From assembly GCF_001654965.1 (NCBI RefSeq), contig NZ_LXEV01000034.1, forward strand, positions 1 through 64,000: DNA of 64,000 nucleotides, read 5' to 3'. Numbering within the stretch: position 1 is the first letter of the stretch; the number at the start of each line of letters is the position of its first letter. Below the pieces are notes generated by a model. The model searched no databases. It worked only from the letters and a program-made list of their open reading frames with translations, and was not told the DNA's origin. The DNA comes from Proteus hauseri ATCC 700826 (lineage in GTDB: Bacteria; Pseudomonadota; Gammaproteobacteria; Enterobacterales; Enterobacteriaceae). Both the position numbers and the translations under genes were made by a program. Of this stretch, positions 31,966 to 40,624 are shown piece after piece.

Positions 31966-31994
31966 AAAAAGGGAGATATTTAATCTCCCTTTTT
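31966..31994. terminator. Bidirectional terminator between apaH and folA
   Basis: AAAAAGGGAGAT / ATCTCCCTTTTT with a 5-nt loop. U-runs form in both directions, so it can serve folA (minus strand, ending 12 nt away) and apaH (plus strand). Confidence 0.8.
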
Positions 31995-32006
31995 AATTAA
32001 TTAATG

Positions 32007-32492
32007 TTATTTTCTTCTTTTTAGTATTTCAAAACAGTAATTATGTGAGTTATTTTCGTCTGCCTCATGATATTCCATAAAAATAGAATCCCATTCATCG
32101 GGCTCGTAATCAGGGAAAGTTGTATCACCAATGACTTCCGCATCAATATGAGTCAGATATAATGAACTCGCCATTGGTAAAAATTGTTCATAAACTTTGC
32201 CACCACCAATAACCATAATTTCTTCATGATTTTCAGCGGCTTGTAATGCTTCCTCTACTGATTTAACCCAAACAACATCGTTATCAGTTCCTGGTTGGCT
32301 ACTCAATACTATATTAAGACGATTCGGTAAAGGACGACCGATAGACTCATAAGTAACCCGGCCCATAATAACGGGTTTATTTAACGTATTTTTTTTAAAC
32401 CATGCGAGGTCACCAGGTAATGTCCAAGGCATTGCCTTTTCCATACCAATAATGCGATCCATCGCTAATGCTGCGATTAAACTAATATTCAT
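32007..32492 (-). CDS. folA: Dihydrofolate reductase
   Basis: 161 residues (E. coli 159). Reduces dihydrofolate to tetrahydrofolate with NADPH, regenerating the folate used by ThyA; target of trimethoprim. It opens [16 protein letters not shown]; the active-site Asp is D28 in LPGDLAWF, and [31 protein letters not shown] and YLTHID follow. It is a chromosomal housekeeping type, not a mobile dfr allele. Confidence 0.96.
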   Translation of the reverse strand: MNISLIAALAMDRIIGMEKAMPWTLPGDLAWFKKNTLNKPVIMGRVTYESIGRPLPNRLNIVLSSQPGTDNDVVWVKSVEEALQAAENHEEIMVIGGGKVYEQFLPMASSLYLTHIDAEVIGDTTFPDYEPDEWDSIFMEYHEADENNSHNYCFEILKRRK

Positions 32493-32669
32493 TTACACAC
32501 CTACGGGTAAAGATGGGGAAAAAAAACTGTTCACACTATACGTAAAGCTAAAACCTGAGTCGATACAAATTATGCTTCCTCGATAATAAATAATTGCTTT
32601 ATACTCGAAGTGTTAACTTAATCATATAAGATACAATCATTATAATATTGTTATATACAAGGCGCTATT

Positions 32670-33284
32670 ATGCTTGAAACTTCTTTAGTCGTTTTTACAA
32701 TTGCTTTACTTGGGATGATCTCTCCGGGACCAGACTTTTTTCTCGTTGTAAAAAATGCGGCTCGTTATCAACGCTCTGCGGCAATGATGACAGCAATGGG
32801 TATTGTCGCGGCTTTACTGGTTCATATGTCTTATTGTGTTGCGGGTATTGCTGTATTAATTACCACAACACCATGGCTTTTTTCTGTGTTGAAATATGCT
32901 GGTGCTGCTTACCTACTCTGGATTGGCTTACAAAGCTTACTGTCAAAATCTAATCATACGATTGATGAAAACACAGCAAAGCATTCACAGATCAGCTTTA
33001 AAAAAGCCTTTATGCAAGGCTTCTTATGTAACTTACTCAATCCCAAAGCAACGCTCTTTTTCCTTGCGGTTTTCACTCAAGTACTAAGTATTGATTCCAG
33101 TATTAGTGAAAAGCTGTGGTATGCATTTATTATTTGGGGTTTAGCGATTATTTATTGGCCTTTATTGGTTTTATTAATACAAAGCGCGCCAGTAAGAAAA
33201 ATGCTAAACAAAATTCAAAAAAGCATTGATAAAGTGCTCGGGGTTGTATTAATTGGATTAGGAATTAAAGTAGCATTAAGTTAA
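32670..33284 (+). CDS. LysE/RhtB-family amino-acid exporter
   Basis: 204 residues with about six hydrophobic spans and the family start ALLGMISPGPDFFLVVKNAA, where the SPGPD motif is diagnostic. Later landmarks are AGAAYLLWIGLQSL and the QGFLCNLLNPKATLFFLAVF motif. These proteins export amino acids such as threonine, homoserine or lysine; the substrate cannot be assigned. It stands alone: AAGG ribosome-binding site, its own terminator, no regulator next to it. It opens the accessory stretch that ends with the Pta gene. Confidence 0.85.
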   Translation: MLETSLVVFTIALLGMISPGPDFFLVVKNAARYQRSAAMMTAMGIVAALLVHMSYCVAGIAVLITTTPWLFSVLKYAGAAYLLWIGLQSLLSKSNHTIDENTAKHSQISFKKAFMQGFLCNLLNPKATLFFLAVFTQVLSIDSSISEKLWYAFIIWGLAIIYWPLLVLLIQSAPVRKMLNKIQKSIDKVLGVVLIGLGIKVALS

Positions 33285-33297
33285 CCTTATCTTCTGA

Positions 33298-33323
33298 GAA
33301 ACGCACCTTTATAGGTGCGTTTC
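33298..33323. terminator. Bidirectional terminator between the exporter gene and the unknown 355-residue gene
   Basis: GAAACGCACC / GGTGCGTTTC with a TTTATA loop followed by TTTTC. It lies between convergent genes and can serve both. Confidence 0.8.
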
Positions 33324-33330
33324 TTTTCAC

Positions 33331-34398
33331 TTAGCACTCTAGCCGTTTAAATACATCTAAAATTTGATCCACTCTAATAAGATATTGTTCTTTATCTATT
33401 CCTATATATGAATCATCATTAATTTTATTTAAATGTTGGCAAACATAGCGATTAATATCTTTAATAATATTATTTGTATGTTTCATAATTTTATTAAATT
33501 GTTCACGGTTTATACCATCTAATTTATATTTATTTATCACATCATTCAAAACTTCTAAATAATATTCTGCCGAACAATAACGATTAAAATATTCTTGTAA
33601 TTTTTTTACTTCTTTCGTTTCTTCAACTTCTTCAACTACAATACTGATAAGATCTTTTATAAATTCATTAAAATCAATATTTTTATTAATCATATTTTTC
33701 ATGATATTCTTAAAGGCTTGCTTTAATTCATCAGAACGTTCAATGACATAACTATTTTCTAAAAATAAATCTAGTTGTTTTACTTTCAGGCTAGATTCAA
33801 AATCACTTTTATTCTTATTAAAGTAGTCTTCGATAACATCGAAGAAAATTTTCTTTTTTATTTCATTATTTACTTCTGTAATTAGAGAGTTGAATAGAAA
33901 TAAATAATTTGATATACGAGTTGATTCAATGATTAAATTAAATGGATTAAATTCACACTTATTATCTTCTAAGAAATATGCTATTTTTGTTACTAATAGC
34001 AAATCGCCTTTAGTTTTAACATACTGACCAACAAACCAATTAAATGAGTTTAATTTATTATTATCATTATAATCAATAATAAAGTCATGCAATTCTTTTT
34101 TGCTAATAGTTATTTTGTCAAGATCCTTTACCTTCTTCCTGCGTATATCATCAGTTAAAAATTTTGATAAATTAAACATCCCTTTTGTTTTAATAAAGTC
34201 TATTTTTTTCTCTACATTAAAAATAGACTTTATTTTTTCTACTATTTTATAGATAAAAGATTTATTTTCGACTGATAAAAAGAGAGAAAGATTGATATTT
34301 TCTATCTTATTAATTCTATTTCTAGTTTTATTTAAATCAACAATAAGTTTATTACATTCACAATTAAAAAAAGTATCATTATTTATTAATTTAACCAT
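33331..34398 (-). CDS. Uncharacterised AT-rich 355-residue protein next to the Pta autotransporter
   Basis: No family recognised. The protein is dominated by Lys, Asn, Ile, Glu and Asp, has no signal peptide or membrane span, and looks mostly alpha-helical, with a charged helix around EEVEETKEVKKLQE. Cysteines are few (a CEC near residue 15, a C-terminal Cys). AGGGTG lies upstream of the ATG at 34398. The DNA is visibly more AT-rich than the flanking housekeeping genes, suggesting horizontal acquisition. It lies downstream of pta on the same strand, but a strong terminator (34461-34484) separates them. A cytoplasmic or secreted helical protein is all that can be said. Confidence 0.75.
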   Translation of the reverse strand: MVKLINNDTFFNCECNKLIVDLNKTRNRINKIENINLSLFLSVENKSFIYKIVEKIKSIFNVEKKIDFIKTKGMFNLSKFLTDDIRRKKVKDLDKITISKKELHDFIIDYNDNNKLNSFNWFVGQYVKTKGDLLLVTKIAYFLEDNKCEFNPFNLIIESTRISNYLFLFNSLITEVNNEIKKKIFFDVIEDYFNKNKSDFESSLKVKQLDLFLENSYVIERSDELKQAFKNIMKNMINKNIDFNEFIKDLISIVVEEVEETKEVKKLQEYFNRYCSAEYYLEVLNDVINKYKLDGINREQFNKIMKHTNNIIKDINRYVCQHLNKINDDSYIGIDKEQYLIRVDQILDVFKRLEC

Positions 34399-34460
34399 AA
34401 TTGTTACACCCTGTTAAATAATGATATTTATAATTAAATTAATAAATTTTAATATAAAAA

Positions 34461-34484
34461 AAAGCCCTTATCACTAAGGGCTTT
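34461..34484 (-). terminator. Terminator after pta
   Basis: AAAGCCCTTA / TAAGGGCTTT with a 4-nt loop; on the minus strand the stem is followed by a T run. It is 25 nt beyond the pta stop. Confidence 0.85.
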
Positions 34485-34508
34485 AATATTTAACGTAATA
34501 AATATTAA

Positions 34509-37500
34509 TTAAAAATTAATTTTCAATGTTGCATTAACACCACTAGAACTGATATCGCTGTTATATTGGCCTTGGTAAGAAATACCCAAAGTAGTTGATT
34601 TACTTAATTGTGCATCAACACCTAAACCAACGCCAAATAAATTATCTAATTTACCGCCACGTAATGTTGCGTCACCAGAGTTTGATAAGAATAAACGTGA
34701 TTCAGGGCGATTATCACCAAATAGATGGCTCGCAGAAATATCACCTTTTAATGCCATATTTACATTGCCGGCCATAAATGGATAACCACCACGTAAACCA
34801 ACAGTACCCACTTGAATATCTTGTGAATCAGTATGAGTAGTAAACTTCATATTACCCACATTCTCATTAATATCATCTGTTGATACACGTAACCAGTTAA
34901 ATCCAGCATAAGGTTCAATAGAGTATTTATCAGTATTAAATTGGGTATAAGCACCTTCTAAGAAAATTTGAGTGATCTTTGCATCATAACTGGTTGAGTT
35001 ATAACCTGTATTTTGTCCTACCCAAAGTGTTCTTTTTGCATCTCTATCTTGATTAGTATGAGTAATACCATAATTTAAAGAAGCAACATCATAAAGATTT
35101 GATACCCCATAAGCACCGATATGAATATCGTTACTTTCTATTTTACCTTGTTCATTACCTTTATATTTAGTAGAACCCGCACCAAAGAACAGACCGACTT
35201 TGGTATTTTCAGTAATATCAATCTCTGCACCTAATAAGCCGGCATAAAAATCAACGTCCATATTACTTTGACCATAGTCAGCACTGCCCCATTGGCCAAT
35301 ACCCGTCATCCAAATACGCGCATTACTATTATCAAGTTGAGCATAACGACCATGGCCTATACCAATTGCCTGATCTTTCACTGTTCTTGTTAATCCTAAT
35401 ACGTTAACAACACTAGCGTTATTCGCATTTAAATACATGTCACTACCCAATGACTGATAGGTTTTACTTAAATCTTTTTCATTCATTGGTAATACTGCAT
35501 TAAATAATTCACCACTGCCATTGCTATCTAAAGCATTAGCAATAGAACGACCATTTTCATTATTTGCAAAAGTCGCTAAAGAAGTATTTTCTTTCTTACT
35601 TAATGTACCTGTAATTGCGTTATCTTTTACGGAAACATTTTTATCAAATAACGCATAATCATTGTTAGTCGCTATATCATTATTAGCGGCTAATATTTTA
35701 GTTTTAACTCGATTATCCGTTAAATTATCGGCATTTACTGTTCCGGTTGTAACATTATCATTAAGATAAACATCACGTAATTGTCCTACATTATCAGCAC
35801 CAACATCTAAAATAGCACCTTTATTCAGCACCAAATCGCCAACATTAACATCGTGCCCAACAGTAACTAAATAAGTTCCTTTATCGTTGATATTAATATT
35901 CGCTTTATGGCTTTCATTAGAAGCTAATTGGCCTTTTTGAGTGAAAGTATCGTTATAACGATTAATAACACTTAATTTACCGCCATTCACATTAACAGCT
36001 TTCGTACCTAATGATTCAGTAAAACCATATAAAGTACCTTGCTCAACAGTTGTGCCACCACGATATGTGTTGTCACCTGTCATCACTAATGTTCCTTCAC
36101 CTTTCTTCACTAAAGAGCCGTTATATAAACCCGCATCTATTTTAGCTTGAATAGCATCAGCACGTTTTTGGTAATACTCTTTACGCCATTTTTCAGCATC
36201 TTCTTTGCTTACAATATGCGAAGTTGGATCTGGATTGCCGTCATTAATAACAAAATCAGTGCCTAAATTATAATCGCCACCTGCTGCAATTCCTTTATCT
36301 TGATATTCCTTCAACCATGCAAGATCTTCTTTTTCACGTAAATCTAATGCGGTTTGTGAAATATCATTTGTCCATACATCTAATGGCACAGCATCAAGTT
36401 TATATTCAAATTTACCTAAGAACTGGCCTGGGCCATACATGCCTTTATCTAAATCAGGCGTACCCCAGCCATAACGAATATCTGGAGTTCCTTCATCCGC
36501 AGTCCAGCTATCATATAAACTTCCGTCTGGATTACGATGATTAGCGGTTGTAAACATCACATCACGTACTTGCATCGCATCCATCGATTGATAACGTGAC
36601 ATTAGAACACCCATAGCACCGGTAACGTGTGGTGCTGCCATTGATGTTCCACTAAAAGTATTCCAACCTGCGTTACCTTCTTCATCAACAACTGAAGAGT
36701 AAATTGCACGACCTGGTGCAACAACTGTCCACCATTTCGCATTACCGGCTTCATTGAAGACTTTAATTAATTGATACCCCGATTTATCTGCGGTTTGTTC
36801 AAGACCAGCGACTGCAATCCAATGCTTTTCTGCTTCTGGATTAAAATAAGGATAAAGAGGACGATAATAAGGCTGGGCAAAGTCACGATTCCCCGTTGTG
36901 AATACTTGTACGGTATTAGTCCCTTTTACAGCATCATAAGCGGCATCAACAAAAGAAGGTTTATCGCCATAAACTTTCTTGAAATAAAAATATTCATATT
37001 CTGTTTGTGCTGTGGTATCAACAGGCATATGTACTGTTGTATTACCACCATCAGGACCTTTTGTTGGTATAGTATTAATAATACGCGGATTAGTTCCCCA
37101 GCTATTATTAATTACCTGAGCACCCGCATCGACCATCGCTTTCCAGCCAGTATAAAAATACTGATAGTCTTGATAAGGGCCATAGTTATTACTGTCTGTC
37201 GCACCAGTATTACCAAGATAAACATCAGCGCCCCATGCAACACCGTGCATGCCATTACCATCACGGTTAGCACCTACTGTTCCGGTAACGTGTGTTCCGT
37301 GTGTATCATTTACGCCTTTTATCCAACCGCCATCTACGTCAAATACTTGGCCTTTTTCATAATTCCCCCCCATTTCTTGAGGATAACGCATTCCCGTTGT
37401 GCCATATTCGCCTTTCGCTTTTACAGCATGAAAACGTGAGCCACTCAGCTCTTGGTGAGATAATAAAGCGCCTGAATCCATTACACCGATTTTAGCACCC

Positions 37501-37742
37501 TGCCCATGAAAGCCTAATGCGTAAGCACTAGAGGCATTCATGGCTGCAAGTCCCCAATCCTTTTGATATTCTTGACTTTCCCAACTTTGTTTATCGCCAA
37601 GTTGTCCTGTTTCAGAGTAAGCAACGGAATATCCGGAAAAGAGAAGCGCTGATGCAACAAGAGAAAGTTGAAATACATTTTTATTTATTATATTTTTTTT
37701 CTTTGAATTGTGACGATGACTTAAAGCTATTTCTTTGTTCAT
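34509..37742 (-). CDS. pta: Pta-like subtilisin autotransporter (Proteus toxic agglutinin)
   Basis: 1077-residue type V secreted protein. An extended signal peptide (about 1-41, SVA|YSE) precedes an S8 subtilisin domain with triad D89 (IGVMDSG), H148 (THGTHVTG) and S367 (SGTSMAAPH), oxyanion Asn in INNSWG. A PATR-type passenger motif (GEGTLVMTGDNTYRGG) lies at about 548-563. A C-terminal beta-barrel (about 800-1077) ends in the terminal Phe (TLKINF). It matches the known Proteus mirabilis Pta, a surface cytotoxin, agglutinin and alkaline protease. The passenger has a large insert between His and Ser. An AAGG site precedes the ATG. It is monocistronic, bounded by a terminator. Confidence 0.92.
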   Translation of the reverse strand: MNKEIALSHRHNSKKKNIINKNVFQLSLVASALLFSGYSVAYSETGQLGDKQSWESQEYQKDWGLAAMNASSAYALGFHGQGAKIGVMDSGALLSHQELSGSRFHAVKAKGEYGTTGMRYPQEMGGNYEKGQVFDVDGGWIKGVNDTHGTHVTGTVGANRDGNGMHGVAWGADVYLGNTGATDSNNYGPYQDYQYFYTGWKAMVDAGAQVINNSWGTNPRIINTIPTKGPDGGNTTVHMPVDTTAQTEYEYFYFKKVYGDKPSFVDAAYDAVKGTNTVQVFTTGNRDFAQPYYRPLYPYFNPEAEKHWIAVAGLEQTADKSGYQLIKVFNEAGNAKWWTVVAPGRAIYSSVVDEEGNAGWNTFSGTSMAAPHVTGAMGVLMSRYQSMDAMQVRDVMFTTANHRNPDGSLYDSWTADEGTPDIRYGWGTPDLDKGMYGPGQFLGKFEYKLDAVPLDVWTNDISQTALDLREKEDLAWLKEYQDKGIAAGGDYNLGTDFVINDGNPDPTSHIVSKEDAEKWRKEYYQKRADAIQAKIDAGLYNGSLVKKGEGTLVMTGDNTYRGGTTVEQGTLYGFTESLGTKAVNVNGGKLSVINRYNDTFTQKGQLASNESHKANININDKGTYLVTVGHDVNVGDLVLNKGAILDVGADNVGQLRDVYLNDNVTTGTVNADNLTDNRVKTKILAANNDIATNNDYALFDKNVSVKDNAITGTLSKKENTSLATFANNENGRSIANALDSNGSGELFNAVLPMNEKDLSKTYQSLGSDMYLNANNASVVNVLGLTRTVKDQAIGIGHGRYAQLDNSNARIWMTGIGQWGSADYGQSNMDVDFYAGLLGAEIDITENTKVGLFFGAGSTKYKGNEQGKIESNDIHIGAYGVSNLYDVASLNYGITHTNQDRDAKRTLWVGQNTGYNSTSYDAKITQIFLEGAYTQFNTDKYSIEPYAGFNWLRVSTDDINENVGNMKFTTHTDSQDIQVGTVGLRGGYPFMAGNVNMALKGDISASHLFGDNRPESRLFLSNSGDATLRGGKLDNLFGVGLGVDAQLSKSTTLGISYQGQYNSDISSSGVNATLKINF

Positions 37743-38147
37743 TCTAATACCTTAGTTAAATTTAAATTAATAACATCAATTAGAAGTCAAAAATAAAGGC
37801 GTAAGGATTCTCTGTTTTATATAGAAATAATTACTTGATAGACATCGCAAAAATATAAAAACCATCCATAAAAATAGATAGAATGACTAGTTAATCACAA
37901 ATATACAGATAGATGAAACGAAGTTAGATCAATACAAACGATTTTACAAACTCTAAAAATTAACGATTAATAAATTTATAGTACCTTGATTCAATATTTA
38001 AATAAATTAAATAAATTAAATAAAGAGACAATACATAAGGAAACAATAACCTTAATTTAGTTAACAATTCTAAAAATTAAATATTTTTAGATTATTTAAC
38101 TTTAGTAAATAATAAATAAAAAGCACTTTTTTTAATTAAGTTTCGTG
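37743..38147. other. pta upstream / ftsP downstream AT-rich intergenic region
   Basis: 405 bp, very AT-rich, upstream of pta and beyond the end of ftsP (both minus strand). It must hold the pta promoter, but I could not place a convincing -35/-10 pair. A 9-bp tandem repeat lies at 38000-38024. No open frame or RNA gene was recognised. Confidence 0.6.
38000..38024. repeat. 9-bp tandem repeat, nearly three copies
   Basis: aaataaatt twice followed by aaataaa. Low-complexity slippage tract in the AT-rich gap; no function evident. Confidence 0.8.
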
Positions 38148-39569
38148 TTATTCCGCAGGCGTAATTTCTATTTGTCCTACCATACCTTTATCTGCATTTT
38201 CTAACATTTGGCTATAGTAAAGAAAAGGAAAGTGTCCGTAAGAAGGCTGTTTTAATTCCACCAATAATTCACTTTGATTTTCAATCCATATAGTGTCTTT
38301 CCAACCAAAATCAGCAGGCGATGGTTTTTGTCCATTATGACTAATCACTTTAAAACGGACCCCTTCAATATGAAAAGGTTGCGGGCTAGGCACCGTGACC
38401 ATCCAACGTTCCCAACCATTTTGCTTACCCACTAAGTCTATTCTTGATAATTCCCATCGGGCATTATTAATACCAGGGGGGCTATCATGCAATTGAATGC
38501 TTCTAGGCTGAATCGCTGACGTAATTTGTGTGTCATCTACTGCTAATTGTTGGGGGACTTTATCTGTCATTAATGACATTAATCCCGTTGGTCTAATAGT
38601 GAGAATATTCGCATTACGCAGTAAATTTGACGGCTCAAAAATACCTCGTAGCTTGTCCATAAAACCTGCGTTTTCTCCCGCAGTGATTGTGACTTCATTA
38701 CCCTCAGACATATCAACTAAGATTTCACGTCTTTCACCGGGGGCCATAGGAATAGATTTCAACTCAACAGGTGCGGTTAATAAACCTTGATCAGAAGCGA
38801 TGAGATAAAGTGAGCGTCCATCATTTGCTTTTAATTCATAACGGCGAGCATTAGAAGCATTAACTAAACGCAAACGGATCCAGCCTCTTGAAACTTCAAT
38901 ATAAGGGTCTTCACGACCGTTCACTAAGAGTGTATCACCATAAAATCCATTTGATGCAGCCTCTTGGTCGTACTGAGGAGCACCAAAATTATCAATTCGT
39001 TTATCTTGAATGATGATAGGAAAATCATTCACGCCATAATGCTTAGGTAATGGCAATGATTTGCTTTCATCATCTTCAATGATCCACATTCCCATAAGGC
39101 CGTTGTAAACGTGAGGAGCCATTTTGAAAGGCGTATTAGCATGATACCAACATGTTGCTGCTTTTTGACGAATAGGCAACACAGGAGACCAATAAGCCCC
39201 CGGAGACATTAGCCTTGCGGCTCCACCGATTTGAGTACCGGGAACTAATAATCCGCTTACCGTCATCGATACAGGTTCATTAAGACGATTGCTATAAATC
39301 AGTTTTATATCATCGCCACTTTTTACCTTAATGGTAGGTCCAGGCATTGAACCATTGACTCCCCAAGCCTCAACTTTTTGTGTGCCATTAAATGCCCAAT
39401 GAACATTTTGCAACGTTAAAAAAAGAGGCTGACCATTGCGAGATTCTAACAATGGAGGGATCGGTAATTGTTTATCAATGGCTGATTCAGCACGAACTGT
39501 AAAAGATATTGAGCCCAGACATACCGCAAAGCCTGAAGCCTGAATAAACTGGCGACGACTAAATGACAT
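38148..39569 (-). CDS. ftsP: Cell division protein FtsP (SufI)
   Basis: 473 residues (E. coli 470), a multicopper-oxidase-fold protein of the divisome that protects septal assembly under stress and lacks most copper ligands. Tat signal SRRQFIQASG at residues 4-13. Family blocks are PPLLESRNGQPLFLT, GPTIKVKSGDDIKLIYSNRL, WYHANTPFKMAPHVYNGLMGMW and GERREILVDMSEG. It lies downstream of plsC on the same strand; the terminator at 39755-39783 lies between them. Confidence 0.93.
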   Translation of the reverse strand: MSFSRRQFIQASGFAVCLGSISFTVRAESAIDKQLPIPPLLESRNGQPLFLTLQNVHWAFNGTQKVEAWGVNGSMPGPTIKVKSGDDIKLIYSNRLNEPVSMTVSGLLVPGTQIGGAARLMSPGAYWSPVLPIRQKAATCWYHANTPFKMAPHVYNGLMGMWIIEDDESKSLPLPKHYGVNDFPIIIQDKRIDNFGAPQYDQEAASNGFYGDTLLVNGREDPYIEVSRGWIRLRLVNASNARRYELKANDGRSLYLIASDQGLLTAPVELKSIPMAPGERREILVDMSEGNEVTITAGENAGFMDKLRGIFEPSNLLRNANILTIRPTGLMSLMTDKVPQQLAVDDTQITSAIQPRSIQLHDSPPGINNARWELSRIDLVGKQNGWERWMVTVPSPQPFHIEGVRFKVISHNGQKPSPADFGWKDTIWIENQSELLVELKQPSYGHFPFLYYSQMLENADKGMVGQIEITPAE

Positions 39570-39754
39570 ACTTTCTCCGCAACAAAATACAAATATTCCT
39601 AATTCGCAATAAAAAGTGCTGTGTTAGGAAAAAAAAGCTGCTGTGATGTTTAAATACAGGGGACTTAAATGAAATTACGGGAGCATAATAGCGCGGATGT
39701 GACATAAATCCTAAAAATAGTTAATACCATAGCGTATTTTCATACATTAAAAAC

Positions 39755-39783
39755 AATATAAGCCTGAAAAACAGGCTTATATT
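39755..39783 (-). terminator. Terminator between plsC and ftsP
   Basis: AATATAAGCCTG / CAGGCTTATATT with an A5 loop, 28 nt after the plsC stop. The U-run is weak, so some read-through into ftsP is possible. Confidence 0.6.
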
Positions 39784-39810
39784 ATGATAATTAAGTGAAG
39801 TTTATCTCTA

Positions 39811-40560
39811 TTAATTCAATTTACCCGCAAAATCTCGTTGGTTCATTTCTTCAACTTCTTTATCGAGTTCTTCAATTTTAGCTTTCATTATCTGGCGACA
39901 ATCTTCAGCCAACTCTCGTACCTGATCTTTATTGTATTTAGATACATCTATCGGGGGTAGCATCTCCACAATAACATAACCATTATTCCAACGATTTAGC
40001 TTTATTTTGCCTTGAGTTGTAGAGACACACACAGGAATAATAGGTACACCAGCTTGAATAGCTGCATGAAAAGCGCCTGTTTTAAAAGGTAACAAGCCAC
40101 GACCACGACTACGGGTACCTTCAGGGAACATCCAAACAGAGATTTTCTTTGACTTTATTTGGTCAGCAACTTGAGAAATGGTGCCATGTGCTTTAGAACG
40201 ATTAGAGCGGTCAATCAAAATATTGCCCGTGATCCAATAAAGCAGTCCAAAAAATGGAATAAAAACTAAGCTCTTTTTACCTACTGTCACAGTATTTGGC
40301 TGAACCGCATTCGACATAGTTACCATGTCAAAATTATTTTGATGGTTACCGATATAAATACTTGGGCCATAATTTTGCGCATTTTTGGGGAATCGTTCCA
40401 CCAGTTTGATGCCGAAAACGCGCGATAACTTGCCAAATAAACGACCATAAGTCATGACATGTTTAGGATTTCTTGGTGAAAACATGCAGTAGATCATGCC
40501 AAACGTCACCACAATAATGGTGTACAAAATGACAATGATGCCACGAATAATAGCTAACAT
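39811..40560 (-). CDS. plsC: 1-acyl-sn-glycerol-3-phosphate acyltransferase
   Basis: 249 residues; converts lysophosphatidic acid to phosphatidic acid at the inner membrane. It has an N-terminal membrane segment (about 3-26), the HX4D catalytic motif H73-QNNF-D78, and the substrate motif FPEGTRSRG with GVPIIPV later. It lies 64 nt downstream of parC on the same strand. The parC-plsC-ftsP order is the E. coli one. Confidence 0.96.
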   Translation of the reverse strand: MLAIIRGIIVILYTIIVVTFGMIYCMFSPRNPKHVMTYGRLFGKLSRVFGIKLVERFPKNAQNYGPSIYIGNHQNNFDMVTMSNAVQPNTVTVGKKSLVFIPFFGLLYWITGNILIDRSNRSKAHGTISQVADQIKSKKISVWMFPEGTRSRGRGLLPFKTGAFHAAIQAGVPIIPVCVSTTQGKIKLNRWNNGYVIVEMLPPIDVSKYNKDQVRELAEDCRQIMKAKIEELDKEVEEMNQRDFAGKLN

Positions 40561-40624
40561 AGGTTTTAGCGTCCTAATACAAGTGGGTCAAATGACCCAC
40601 AAATTATTAATTTAAATAGAGTAA

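Noticed and set aside
36771-37439. A 222-codon open frame on the plus strand.
   Set aside because: It lies entirely antisense to the well-supported pta gene, has Cys/Ile-rich composition typical of shadow frames and no ribosome-binding site.
38000-38024. Iterated 9-bp repeats upstream of pta as an origin or regulatory iteron array.
   Set aside because: Low-complexity A/T sequence, fewer than three units, more than 250 bp from the pta start and no associated initiator gene.
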